Shown here piece after piece: positions 1-10,095 of a stretch of DNA of 41,400 bases; positions within the stretch are counted from its first letter, which is position 1; each line of letters begins with the position of its first letter. Location of the stretch: positions 1-41,400 of the forward strand of contig JAJIRX010000104.1 of the NCBI GenBank assembly GCA_023853785.1. The letters are read 5' to 3'. The notes under the pieces were generated by a model, which saw only the letters and a list, made by a program, of their open reading frames with translations, was not told the DNA's origin and ran no database searches. The translations under genes and the position numbers were made by a program. The DNA comes from Psilocybe azurescens (Eukaryota > Basidiomycota > Agaricomycetes > Agaricales > Agrocybaceae).

Positions 1-378
1 GCAACAATGACAAGTATGAGTGAAAATAGTAAATTGCTTCTGTAGACTCCAAATCTTGTTCTAGTGTCTTTGTTTCCTCAGACATAGTAGGAATACTGGT
101 CTTTTACATGGCTAAGTGTCTAAAAATGGCGAAGCGTGGACTATAGGTGTCCACAATATTGCGTCAAAACACCAAACCTATAATTACGTGACAAATTATA
201 TATCACCGGAACCGTCTCAACGAGGGGATTCCGGATCAGTGATCAGAATTTGAATAACTTTACTCTACAAAAAGTTATTAACAGAACAGTGTGCAAAAAC
301 ACCGAAAAGCCGAATTCTAACTAAGTGTCCATTTGTACAAGTCCAAATATCAAGTGTAGAACATTAGAAACGAAGTGT
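1..378. other. Unassigned AT-rich sequence left of the LINE
   Basis: I see no coding frame, LTR end, terminal repeat or RNA gene here. The stretch lies just beyond the last recognisable LINE codons on the minus strand. It could be LINE 3' UTR, host intergenic DNA or part of another repeat. No poly-T run marks a LINE tail on the plus strand. Confidence 0.4.
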
Positions 379-760
379 TTAATCACAAAAACTAACAGCG
401 GCAGCGATAGTGCCGCAGTTGAAGCGAGAGAGGAAGGCTCTCACAGGGTGAGTCGGGGTCAGGGTGGCAAACCGATAGTCGGCTCGCTCAGATAGACGGC
501 GAAGAAGTAGGTTGATAGGGGGGAAGGCCTGCAAGGGCCTCCACTCCACCAGTCGGAGAGGTGCGGAAAGCACCGGTAATCCACAATGCAGCCCGAGCGC
601 TGCATTGTAGAAGATGATGGAGGCACCTTTGCAGCGAGCAGCTGCAAAGTACCAAAAACGAAAACCATCACGTAACTATGGGGAGTCGCAGAGCGCGATA
701 GAGGGCAGCTTCTGGACAGGGCGCAGACCTCGAGTGGAGCTACCAAGCATCTTCATCGCC
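379..760 (-). pseudogene. LINE ORF2 C-terminal region after the RT, degraded
   Basis: Two overlapping frames (459-746 and 379-573) carry LRLVEWRPLQAFPPINLLLR and RLSERADYRFATLTPTH, which resemble the post-RT region preceding RNase H in fungal LINEs. No RNase H motif is visible, so the element is either 3'-truncated here or of a type lacking RNase H. The frame ends at a stop at 379. The assignment rests on order and general resemblance, not on a domain hit. Confidence 0.5.
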
Positions 761-2279
761 TTAACGGTAGACAAAGCCTTGGTGGAGTAGTATCGGACAG
801 TGGTGAAGAGCTTGCGTCAAATAAAACCGTGTCGCCAGTACAGCTTGGGTTTGAGAGGGGCTGCACCGGTATACGGAGCGTAACCCATATCGACAGGGGA
901 TTGTCTTTGGAGTGCGGCCGGTCGAAGTGGAATACTTCAGACTTATCGTGCTCCGAAGTAGTCCAAATTTCTTGAACAGTTCGAAAATGACACCATAAGC
1001 CCGTTTAAGGGCTTCACAGTTATCGAGAAGGGACTTTGATTTCACCACAAGGGTGCCATCATCGACATATGAGAGCAGGAAGCACCCACGAGTGAGTGGA
1101 TCCAGCTCGAACAGCCTCATAATGAGGGTAAGGTAAAGGGCTGAGAGGACTGGGGACAGGGCTCTGCCCTGTCCCACTCCTACATCTGCCTGCCGGAGGT
1201 CGGAAATAAAGTCACCCCACGCATACTGCGTGAAGCGACCGACCAGATAGTGGGAGAAGAATTTAACGACATTGTCGCTAAACCCTAACTTCCGGAGGAT
1301 AGCCATGAGGACTTCATGGTTGAGTGACGGGAAGAACTGAGCGACATCAAAGGCAATGACGCTAGTCTTGAGTCCCTTGGCCCACCCAGCCCGCACCATG
1401 TGCGTCAGGATGAGACCGGCATCTTCGGTGGATCGTTGGCGGATCCCTCTGATTTGGTTTGGGTGGAAGACGTCTGAAGCGACGCCGTTGAACTGAATGC
1501 GATTGGAAAGCATTTTCTCAATCAATTTGCCAACGGTATTCAGGAGCACAATGGGCCTGAATGCCTTTGGAGCAGAGTAGGAGGGCTTGTTCGGTTTTGG
1601 GATGATAACCGACATGGACTCCTTGAAGTGCTGGGCCAGTGCCCCACCCTAAGGCAGGCATTGGCGGCGCTAGTAAGATGGTGAAAACGTGGGTGGGCCC
1701 ACGCATCAACATCTTGAGATGAGACCACTTGATGTGGTCCGGCCCTGGGGCCGACCGTTGGAGCAGGAGGCCAGCGCCTCCCGCATCTCAAGTGCAGAGA
1801 ATGGGACCCATCCCCGGACAGGCATGTCGGGGATGGAGTTGAAATACCGATGTCGAACGCACGGTCCGGCCTTGAATTATACGTGTTGTGGAGAGCATCC
1901 CACAACTGAGGAAGAAGCGTGGCAAGGCTGCCCTTGATATTGAATAGCCTCGCACGGTGGTAACTTGCGCTGTTGGACCCAGGACATGAGGTCCCAAGTG
2001 CGCTTGTTGGTAATGGATATTTCTGTGATTCTGGAATCAAAGAAAACCCGTTTGGCGTTTTTGACCGCCTTCCGGTAAAGCTTCCAGTCCTCCGGAGACC
2101 ATGTTCCCGGTAGGCCTGAAGCGTGACTGAGCACTCATCCGTCCACCACGGTTTTGAGTGCCTCGTAATAGTGACCTCTCTGGAACAGGTTTCCCATGCT
2201 GCAGAGAACGAATCGGCAATAGCTTGCGCCACCGCGTCAATCTGGTCGGGTGTGTTGAGAGGAGCATGTTCGTCCACTT
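761..2279 (-). pseudogene. LINE ORF2, linker and reverse transcriptase domain
   Basis: After the endonuclease comes a linker with KPWWTDEC, a signature usually found between EN and RT in fungal LINEs (about 2100-2160). The RT follows in 761-1615: SVIIPKPNKPSY and FRPIVLLNTVGKLIEKM (fingers), FDVAQFFPSLNHE (motif A with catalytic Asp), VGVGQGRALSPVLSALYL (motif B) and SYVDDGTLVV (motif C, catalytic Asp pair at about 1065-1075). The YVDD box and GQG...SP motif make the RT call secure. The frame shifts near 1700-1760 and again after KFGLL (near 950), so the thumb is out of frame. Confidence 0.9.
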
Positions 2280-3115
2280 TCATGGCAAACTCTCCCTCAA
2301 TGACTCTGACAAAGCGGATTTGCTCCTCTTTGTCGGCTTTGAGAGCTCTGCGGGCGTGGCCCCAGAATCAGCAGAGATCGATAAAGTGGTAGTGAGCGGG
2401 ATGTGGTCCGACTCGCCCTGAGCATTGTGCACCCGGGTGACCTGCGCTGTCAGGGTCTGGTCCGGTTGAGCGAATACCAAGTCAATCACTGTTGAGCGAA
2501 AGCCTTGGATGCGGGGGTAGAAGGTTGGCTCTGGGTTCACGAAAGGAGCCCGTTGCAAGCCTAGTGCCGCTGCAGTATTGAGGAGTTGAGTGGCAACTCC
2601 TGGATGGCCACGATGGCCTCCATCCCATTCCTGGGAGTGGATGTTGAAGTCACCCCCATATAAATGAAAGGTGGGAGTGAGGCCGCCTCCTCCGCAAGGA
2701 GGAGAGCGGCCGTGTGGGTTTTGTCAGAATAGACGTTCATGAGGTTGTAGCTCTGTCCGTTTGTGAACAGGCTGAGAATTAACACATCGCGATCATCAAT
2801 AAGATCGTGACGCATCAAGGGCCGAAACTCCTTCAAGCGGTTAGACACATAGGCCATAACCCTTGGGCGAGTGTCGGGTTCAGGATTGCGTACCATAGGC
2901 AGCCAAGCTGGGTGCAATGGGGCGCCAATAACATCATCGCCAGACTTACGAGAAGTGGACGGTGCAGTACGGACAAACCTCCAGGGAGGTTCTTGGATAA
3001 AAACAATATCGTATGCTAATACAAAGTGTTCGAGTATAGTTTCTACGCTTAGGCTGGACTTTGCGCAATTGACACTCAAAATCCTAACCGGAAGGTCCTG
3101 GACAGTTTGACTCAT
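2280..3115 (-). pseudogene. LINE ORF2, endonuclease domain (EEP family)
   Basis: The ATG at 3115 opens MSQTVQDLPVRILSVNCAKS, the usual N-terminal strand and metal-binding Asn region of LINE endonucleases. Further motifs are IVFIQEPPW (catalytic Glu), MNVYSD, a GGDFN-type motif reachable by a frameshift near 2650, and SDHIPL (terminal Asp-His) near 2400. In the exonuclease-endonuclease-phosphatase family these residues nick target DNA for target-primed reverse transcription. The domain is split into two frames (2561-3115 and 2280-2558). It sits directly after ORF1 and leads into the linker and RT. It is inactive as it stands because of the frameshift. Confidence 0.85.
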
Positions 3116-3116
3116 C

Positions 3117-5047
3117 CTAGTGACTGCTGGTTAGGGACTGACGGTGCGCGAAAGAATTCGCTCGTACCTGATGATATTTCTCGACATGCCAAAGCTGATC
3201 AAACCTGTGACTCCAGAACACGCAAGCGCGCTCATGGGCACCATGATTCTTTCCACAATTTGGGCAGCAAGGGGTGTGAGGGCAGGGCTCTCCTCCAGGC
3301 GTAGGTGCCTGAGGGGGTCCGCCTTCGGATTGCCTTTGCAGCAGCCTGCAACGGCGCGATGCTCCTCCAACTTGTGAGGACCAGAACATCGTGGACATTT
3401 GGCGGCAGCTGCATGGCAGCGACCGACTGGATGGCCCCACTTCCAACACCGAGTGCAGAGGGGGACGCCGGAGCTCTTCGAGCTAGAACGTATCCAGAGG
3501 GGACGACCCCTGAACATGAACTGTTTGTCAACAAGCTGGCGAGCGCGGGCACCGAGGCGGTGTCCCAGATATCAAAGAAAGCAGTAGCGGTAGTGCTTGC
3601 CTTGGAAGTGCGGACTACACGGGGATCCCCGCATAGAATGTGCGATGAAGACCAGATGGGAGAGGCTTTGAGTGCCGCAGCAACCTCTTCCCGTTCGGTG
3701 AGGTGATCCAGGTCGTAGTGAGTACCTTGGAACCGAGAGCGTCAACAATTCGCAAGAACGATTTGGACGTGGGCATGCCGACCCATGGCGTGAACTTGTA
3801 GTGGGTCTTGAAATGAGCAGTGACTGCACCACGAAGAATATCCATGTCACGCTCACTGAGGACTTTGTCGGTGGGTACAGAGTACCCATCGTGCATTGAC
3901 ACACCAAGGACCTTAGCGAAGGCCCTGGCGGGAGAGGATGTCCGAAGACAGATCCTTGAACAGGGTGGTGAGATTAGCATCTTTCGCGTGATCTCCCCAC
4001 GTCGATAAGCAACTGGCGTCTAGAGGGGCCATGTGAGGTATAGTCCGGGATCCTCCTACCCTTCGCGGGAGGGCGGGACGGAGGGCAGCCGGCATAGCTG
4101 GCTGCTGGATTTGCACCTTCTGCGTGTGGCCTCTGCATAGAGCGAGGGGCAGGGCGCACAGGGCGGGCGGAAGAGGGAGGCACTGGGGGGCCTCTGATTA
4201 GGCACAACCGGCTTCTTGGCTGGAGGGCGGGGTTGAGGGGAGCAGGGGAGGAGGAACAGGCTTGTCGGCACGCCCTTTCCCTTTATCCTGCTGTGCTCGG
4301 ATAGGAGGCCTGGCCTGCGTACTCCTCTGAGAGGAGCGAACTGGTTCAGCCGGGGTCATAACGACGTCGTCATCGCCAACCCCGTGGTCAGACCAGGCAG
4401 GGGGGAGGAGATGCGGAGGGGTCTGGGGAAGTGGGACCGATGGCCAATGGCCTTCGAATAGTGTCGTCTTCTGCAGCAAAGATCTCTGCAACCGCACGGA
4501 TTGGGAGGATATTATCGGGAGTGGGAGTAGTACCCAAGTCCCCATTGAAGGTCTCGCGGGTGAAATCCACCAACGCTTGAGCCAGGGATGCCCCCATAGG
4601 GGACGAATGAAGGTCGATGTTAGATGAATTGACATACCCAACAATCGTCCTGAGTGCTCCCAATATCCTATGGCTATCTTCTACCACATCGGCGTCGCCG
4701 TAACTGAGTGATAGGTATGCGGGGGAGTCTTCCATATCTTCGTCCTCAGTCCTTGCCGGCGAGGGGAGCGTCGGAGGGCTGGGCGGTGTTGTCCCTGGCA
4801 GTAACCGTGGGAGTGCGATGACGAGACGACTGCCCTCGAAGACGTGGCAGAGCGACTGGGTTGGGCGGTGCATGCCCCACGTGAAGCAGGGACCGGGCCT
4901 TGACTATAGGTATCTCGAACAGCGGGAGGCGCCCGCTGTAGGGACCGGGGATGCAGTCGGCGAAGGTTGAGCTGCGGAGGATCTGGCTGAGGCGGTCACT
5001 GACCGAAAGGGGGACGGTGGCCGTGTGGGTTGCTGTTTAGGCGGCAT
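3117..5047 (-). pseudogene. LINE ORF1 (gag-like, zinc-knuckle protein), frameshifted
   Basis: The likely start is the ATG at 5047, opening MPPKQQPTRPPSP and running in frame to a stop near the YL codons around 4900. The frame resumes as a proline- and acid-rich segment (4388-4873) and a basic proline-rich segment (about 4056-4271). The C-terminal third carries zinc knuckles: CTRCWKWGHPVGRC (C-X2-C-X4-H-X4-C), then a CPRC...H...C knuckle, then CPNCGKNHGAHERAC in another frame. Such knuckles bind the element RNA in LINE ribonucleoprotein particles (family knowledge). The frame of the last knuckle stops at 3117-3119, two bases from the ORF2 start. At least three frame changes are needed to read it through, so no functional protein is expected. 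Confidence 0.75.
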
Positions 5048-5103
5048 AGATAGGTGAGACCTAGACTACGCTTGCCAATGGTGGTATTGCTGGGGTGGTT
5101 ACC

Positions 5104-5926
5104 CAAGTAAAGCTTTGTGTAGAACGTTTGCAACGATGAGCAGAAATTTCTCACAGTTGATACGTGGCAGTACCGGAACAAGAAAGGATGTCCTGGCACC
5201 GTTCTCACCAAGGAAATGGGCACTTCGTCACCAGAAGATTTGCAATTCATGCAAAATGTTCCCTATCTCAGCTGCATTGGTTCACTTCAATATCTCGCCT
5301 CTATGACCCACAGTGACATTGCACATGTTGTTGCCTATCTGGCACGCTTTAACAGCAATCCTGGTCCTAAACATTGGGCAGCAGTCAAACATCTATTGCG
5401 CTATTTGAAGGGTACACTTGATCACAAGTTGCACTACTCGGGTGAGCTGGGTCTAGACATATTCAGCACGTACTGCGATGTGTCTCATGGCGACTGCAAA
5501 GACACCGGACGCTCTACAGGTGGTTATGTGACGATTATGGCTGGTGGTGCAGTTGGCTGGAGCAGCAGACTGCAAGGAATAGTTGCGCTTTCTACCACTG
5601 AAGCAGAGTTCATTGCAGCTGTTGAAGCAGGCAAGGAGATTGCATGGATGCGCAACATTCTGCGCGAATTTGGTTATCACATTGACAAGCCTTCGACTCT
5701 TCACATTGACAACCAATCAGCGATCAGCGTCTCCAAGAATCCCGAACACCATGGACGCATGAAGCACCTGGACCTGCGCTTCTACTGGCTGCGCGATGCA
5801 GTAAATGACAAGATGATCGACCCTACGTTTGTTTCAACTGATCAGCAAGTTGCAGACATTCTTACCAAGGCTCTGCCTGCTGCGAAGGTTGAGTTTTGCC
5901 GAGAGGAGATGGGGATTTATGTTTAG
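5104..5926 (+). pseudogene. Ty1/copia pol fragment: RNase H and C-terminus
   Basis: The clean frame 5216-5926 carries the copia RT/RNase H junction YLSCIGSLQYLASMTHSDIA, KHLLRYLKGTLDHK, the RNase H strand with VALSTTEAEFIAAVEAGKEI, and DNQSAISVSKNPEHHGRMKH. It ends with the usual tail VADILTKALP. The typical copia motif YCDAD reads YCDVSHGD here. Copia RNase H removes the RNA strand during reverse transcription. The 5' portion (5104-5215) is degraded and the main RT, integrase and gag are absent, cut off near the LINE 5' end. Stop at 5924-5926. A purine-rich tract and an LTR follow, as expected for a copia 3' end. Confidence 0.92.
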
Positions 5927-5974
5927 AGTATATTTCATTGTTTTTATTTCTGAGACTGTTCAGATCACGGGGGA

Positions 5975-6226
5975 TGTTAGAATTGATATTTCAGACTCAG
6001 ACTGATGGGATCACATGACAGACACCTATGTAGCTGTAGCACACCGCTTGAACTCCTTAGTTACTCACTTCGGACTTCAGGCAAGTAGATAGCATAGTTC
6101 AGTCTCAATACACTCAGTTACTCACTTCGGACTTCAGGCCCTCATTGCCACTCTGTCTGATACAGTGTGACCACGAAACTCGGACCACAGCTGTCTCGCA
6201 CGTTTCCGAACTCGCCACCTTTAACA
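5975..6226 (+). repeat. Copia LTR, copy 1 (252 bp)
   Basis: Begins TGTTAGAATTGATATTTCAG right after the purine tract cacggggga and ends ...CCACCTTTAACA, giving TGTTA/TAACA inverted ends. It is nearly identical to 6595-6842. It directly follows the copia pol terminus, so it is the 3' LTR of that fragment. Confidence 0.88.
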
Positions 6227-6547
6227 AGTTCATTGCAGCTGTTGAAGCAGGCAAGGAGATTGCATGGATGCGCAACATTCTACGCGAATTTGGTTATCAC
6301 ATTGACAAGCCTTCGACTCTTCACATTGACAACCAATCTGCGATCAGCATATCCAAGAATCCTGAACACCATGGACGCATGAAGCATCTGGACCTGCGCT
6401 TCCACTGGCTGCGCTGACGCAGTAAATGACAAGATGATCAACCCTACCTTTGTTTCAACTGATGAGCAAGTTGCAGACATTCTTACCAAGCCTCTGCCTG
6501 CTGCGAAGGTTGAGTTCTGCAGAAAGGAGATGGGGATTTATGTTTAG
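6227..6547 (+). pseudogene. Second copy of the copia RNase H tail
   Basis: Starts immediately after LTR copy 1 with agttcattgcagctg, matching the first copy from 5607. It encodes AAVEAGKEIAWMRNILREF and DNQSAISISKNPEHHGRMKH. A one-base shift at about 6413 (WLR then stop, versus WLRDAVND) breaks the frame, and the tail resumes as VADILTKPLP with a stop at 6545-6547. This is a partial duplicate, not an independent full element. Confidence 0.9.
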
Positions 6548-6594
6548 AGTATATTTCATTCTTTTATTTCTGAGACTGTTCAGATCACGGGGGA

Positions 6595-6842
6595 TGTTAG
6601 AATTGATATTTCAGACTCAGACTGATGGGATCACATGACAGACACCTATGTAGCTGTAGCACGACGAACTCCTTAGTTACTCACTTCGGACTTCAGGCAA
6701 GTAGATAGCATAGTTCAGTCTCAATACACTCAGTTACTCACTTCGGACTTCAGGCCCTCATTGCCACTCTGTCTGATACAGTGTGACCACGAAACTCAGA
6801 CCACAGCTGTCTCGCACGTTTCCGAACTCGCCACTTTTAACA
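6595..6842 (+). repeat. Copia LTR, copy 2 (248 bp)
   Basis: Begins TGTTAGAATTG after the same purine tract as copy 1 and ends ...CGCCACTTTTAACA. It differs from copy 1 by a few substitutions and a four-base deletion near 6660. Confidence 0.88.
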
Positions 6843-6859
6843 GCCCGGGGCCTATAACC

Positions 6860-7064
6860 TGTTAATGTGCGAGACAGCTGTGGTCCGAGTTTTGTGATCA
6901 CACTGTATCAGACAGAAATGAGGCCTGAAGTCCAAAGTAACTAAGTGTATTGAGACTAAACTGAGCTATCTACTTGCCTGAAGTCTAATGGTTCAGCGTG
7001 TACAGCTACATAGATGTCTGTCATGTGATCCCATCAGTCTGAGTCTGAAATATCAATTCTAACA
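6860..7064 (-). repeat. Copia LTR, copy 3, inverted (205 bp)
   Basis: The plus strand reads tgttaatgtgcgagacagct... and ends ...tatcaattctaaca, the reverse complement of the same LTR family. Compared with copies 1 and 2 it lacks about 20 bp near its 3' end (the region containing ccgaactcgcc) and has further substitutions. It is head-to-head with copy 2, separated by 17 bp. No matching 5-bp target duplication was found. Confidence 0.85.
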
Positions 7065-8228
7065 AAAGCATGAGTTGCAAAGTAGCTGTGATAGCCTGTG
7101 TTGTCATGTCCAGAGGTGAGGATGAAGAGACAACAATGTTGAGAGACAAGCTTATGACAGCCATGTGCATCCTTATGCCAGAGTCTGTTAGAATTGATGA
7201 AGAACTCGATGCAGTACCAAACAAAGGAGATATACTTAGAGTCTGACAGATCCGGAGGTTGTTTCCAAGTGTCATACCATCTGCGGATCTCCAGGATATA
7301 TTTGCCTGTCTTGTGTGCATTCTCAGAATGTGGTATAATGAAATATGGAGTTTCTGTGGAAGTATCAGTAGGTGCAGCAGGTACAGATGAAGAATCAAAT
7401 TGTTCCATGGCTATGTCAGGGTCTGATTCATGCATGTAAAGTGAGATTGGAGGTTGTGAAACTTGTGCTGAAGTTATTAGATTTAGCATATGAATGAATC
7501 CATGAAGGTTATCAATCCAATCATTAAAGTTGTCCTCAGGCTCAGGTTCATCTTTCTCACAACCCAGACCATCATGACCATGAAATGCTCCTGGAACATG
7601 TACAAGAGTGAAATGGAAAGTAAGTATAGAAATAATTCAATGATTGATACTTGCTGAGGGTGCAATGTCAGAGTTTGCAAGCATACCTTGATGTATTTTG
7701 TATCAACTTCAATAATAAGATTTCTGAGTCCAATTAAATAGAGCTTCATGGCACAGAGGAGTGATAGAGTCCATATAGCTTGAGCTTCAGTTGTAAAAAC
7801 TGGGACTCCTAGTCATTAAGGGTGATAGATCCAAAACAAGCAATGTATTGGAGGTGGAGATTTGCTTTATCACATTGGCCTAGCATATAGCCAACTGTGA
7901 TGTAAAAGGTGTTGACAGAAAGAATGACTGGAGAATTGGAATTATAGTTGAGAGAGTGGAGTGCTGGTGAGGTTAAAAGGGCTTCTTTGAGGTCATCTTG
8001 AGCTGCAATCTGTTCAGAACCAAATTCAAAGGGTGTGGCCTTTCAAAGTAGTTTGGTGAGATAGTGTGTATGATGAGCAAAGTTACGGATGAATAAGCAA
8101 CAGACTCCAATAGTTCCCAGAAAGGCACAAATGTCAGATAAAGAATTACAGGAACCCCAATTAACAATAGCTGATATGTGTTTGGTGTCTGGAAGTTGTC
8201 CTTTATAAATACACTGGTGACCAAGAAC
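7065..8228 (-). pseudogene. Decayed Ty3/gypsy pol: RT end, RNase H, integrase zinc-binding region
   Basis: Reading leftward on the minus strand, three frames give in order: VLGHQC, LPDTKHISAIVNWGSC and CAFLGTIGVC (end of RT), the RNase H/connection segment LYLIGLRNLIIEVDTKYIK, a proline-rich linker, and RLWHKDAHGCHKLVSQHCC followed by GHDNTGYHSYFATHAFV, which resembles the histidine part of an HHCC integrase domain. These signatures belong to a common basidiomycete gypsy lineage (inference from remembered family style). The copy ends at 7065 against the inverted copia LTR. hAT-like copy A sits at its other end (8229). Frameshifts are numerous. Confidence 0.75.
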
Positions 8229-9372
8229 CAGTACTTTACAGTACCCCACCAGTATCAGTCAGAAACAGTCGAAACCACTTGAATCCAGTCAAAACTGGTC
8301 AGAAACTGGTCAAAATCCACTCGGAACTGGTCAGAATTTCTCATAATGTACTTACTCAGTGTACAAAACAATGCTTAGTCAGCATTACATAATAATTGCT
8401 TATATAAGCTTATAATGTATTGAAATCACATGATATATATGCTTAGTCAGTATTACATAATATTTCTTACATAAACTCTTAAGTAATTCATTCAGACCAC
8501 ATGATATTTGTAATAAATGCGAAATTATAAAATACACTCAACAGGAATTGAACCAACAGCTTTATATATATTAATTCTATACACACATTACCAACTACAC
8601 TATTATTGCTTGTGGTATTCTCAACATTTTATAAATTATATACCATTCTTTACAACACCCAATAATATATTCTGGCACTTTCTCTGAAGCTATACATATT
8701 ATATATCAAAATGATCAGAAAATTGAGGGCAATGCATCTGTAATTACACCATCATCAGAATATTATGTCAGCATATTCAATATACAAAATACTGTAAATT
8801 TGAATATATATAGATATTGTAAACTACTTTTTGCAACAAAATAGCACTCTGTTAGCTATATATTAATAGTGTTGCAATAATAGAAATTAATGGAATGCAA
8901 AGATCAATTTTATTCAAGAAATTTAGATTATATAAGCACAGATTTATATGAAAAATAGATATTTCTTTACCAGAAAAATTTTGATTTTATATAACTATTA
9001 CATAAACATACTCTCCTCAATTTTACAATTCTAACAATATCAAATTTGTCACAAACTGTTGAGATCTATGTATACTTTTGTGTTATTACTTGCTGAGCTG
9101 TAAATAGTATGCTGACATAATATAGTTCCACTTGGTACCACTTGGATTCCACTCAGAATTGGGTCTAATTGGGTTTCAATTTTGATGAATTCCACTTGGA
9201 TTCCAGTCAGATTTTGGTCGGACTTGTTAACAGTGAAACCAGTTGGTACCAGTGGTTCTGATCGAATCCAGTCGGAAAAATTTGAACATTTTCCTGTCAA
9301 ATAAAATTCTGGTTGGAACCAATCGGATTCTGTCTGGTTCTGATCAGAACCTGTGGGGAGTGTAAAGACCTC
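8229..9372. mobile_element. hAT-like non-autonomous element, copy A (1,144 bp)
   Basis: Starts CAGTACTTTACAGTACCCC and ends ...CCTGTGGGGAGTGTAAAGACCTC. It is colinear over its whole length with copy B (17740-18892), which has an 8-bp target duplication. The terminal 25 bp are imperfect inverted repeats, and both flanks hold arrays of short motifs (gtcagaactggtc-like on the left, ggattccagtc-like on the right). No transposase is encoded; the open frames inside are short and unsupported. Here the 8 bp on the two sides do not match (ccaagaac versus cagttgaa), so the flanks have been rearranged. Confidence 0.82.
8535..8612 (-). promoter_or_regulatory. tRNA-like A-box/B-box module in hAT-like copy A
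   Basis: On the minus strand TAGTGTAGTTGG (8591-8602) matches the Pol III A box, and GGTTCAATTCC (8544-8554) matches the B box. They are 36 bp apart and a TTTT run follows near 8528. The cloverleaf stems are poor, so this is not called a tRNA gene. Such a head is expected of a tRNA-derived SINE; its presence inside a hAT-like element is unusual. Confidence 0.55.
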
Positions 9373-9789
9373 CAGTTGAATATGTTTGTGAGATGTCACT
9401 ATGTGGCTCTTTATTTAAGGATAACTGCACATCTGGTGCTATTTCCTGTGTTTTCACCAACTTCTATATTGACTATGAAGAGCCACTTGAAGCACTTGCT
9501 GCTTATAAGATTTGTGGATAATGACATCTTGGTGAACTACTTGATGGCCATGAATTTCTTATTATATTGTCTACTCTAGGTTCAGTTACCCCTCCCACTG
9601 ATGTATTCAAGTAGTTGTTACAAGCTTTTAGGATCATTTTTGCCTTTGTAGGGTTTTTTTTAAGCTATTGTTATGTCATCATTTGTATAGTTTCTCAGTG
9701 GACTCTAAAATTTGGAGTCCGCCTATATGTATATTTTTTGGGCTTAGGCCTATCAATATGAACATTGCTGTAATAGCACTAACACTCTT
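9373..9789 (+). pseudogene. Decayed reading frame of unknown function
   Basis: From the copy A terminus a single plus-strand frame reads PVEYVCEMSLCGSLFKDN and then VFTNFYIDYEEPLEALAAYK. It meets two stops near 9518 and continues HLGELLDGHEFLIILSTLGS and VTPPTDVFK. The low stop density and protein-like composition over about 330 bp suggest a coding remnant, but I do not recognise a family. It begins exactly at the hAT-like boundary, so its 5' part is missing. The last part (9700-9789) looks non-coding. Confidence 0.4.
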
Positions 9790-10095
9790 TGTGATGAAAG
9801 GTGACTCTGAGTGACTAAAAGTAACACAGAGGTTATTTTAGCACACAGTTTTTTAGAGGGGAAGAAGAGAGACTGTTTTAACAACTGTATTCACTGGGGC
9901 TTAACTAGTACAACAGGGCTCTTTATATACTCTATCTAATAGTCTATTGGATAGTAACATATGCACAGCCAAGAGAAATAGTAAGATGGAGAAAGTGAAT
10001 CAAATAAGAGTGTTGACAAAAGGGGTGAGGTCAATGTGATAAGATAAGATAATAAAAGGTAACGTGATGAGTAAGATAAGTACCAAACTGTCACA
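9790..10095 (-). repeat. LTR of a minus-strand gypsy-type element (about 306 bp)
   Basis: The plus-strand boundaries are TGTGATGAAAG... and ...AAACTGTCACA, giving TGTGA/TCACA inverted ends. To the right lies tatgccctctgggc, which on the minus strand is a polypurine tract ending cagagggcata directly before the LTR. This marks it as a 3' LTR of an element whose body lies to the right. On the minus strand a TATA-type motif (agtatataaagagccc, near 9920-9940) fits an LTR promoter. The partner LTR was not found. Confidence 0.6.

Larger units (their letters stand above)
379..5050 (-). mobile_element. Decayed non-LTR retrotransposon (LINE, probably Tad1-like)
   Basis: On the minus strand the order is a proline-rich ORF1 with CCHC zinc knuckles, then an ORF2 with an apurinic-type endonuclease and a reverse transcriptase. 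This two-ORF layout is typical of fungal Tad1-clade LINEs. The clade is an inference from organisation and motif style, not from a tree. ORF1 begins at 5047 and the last recognisable pol codons end at 379. Both ORFs carry several frameshifts, so the copy is dead. No target-site duplication or poly-A tail could be defined. The element abuts a copia fragment at its 5' side. Confidence 0.85.
5607..6842 (+). repeat. Tandem duplication of [RNase H end + LTR], 620 and 616 bp units
   Basis: Unit 1 is 5607-6226 and unit 2 is 6227-6842. Each comprises the last part of copia RNase H, the purine tract and a full LTR. The junction falls exactly at the LTR 3' terminus (...TTTAACA then agttcattg). Unequal recombination or a reverse-transcription template switch could make this; see findings. 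Confidence 0.88.

Noticed and set aside
5975..7064. CRISPR-like or satellite array
   Set aside because: The three repeats are full LTRs with TG...CA ends and a pol tail, so they are retrotransposon parts.
9049..9399. 116-codon minus-strand ORF spanning the right end of hAT-like copy A
   Set aside because: It consists of repeated ggattccagtc-like motifs and runs through the terminal repeat; copy B does not preserve it as a protein and its composition is repetitive.
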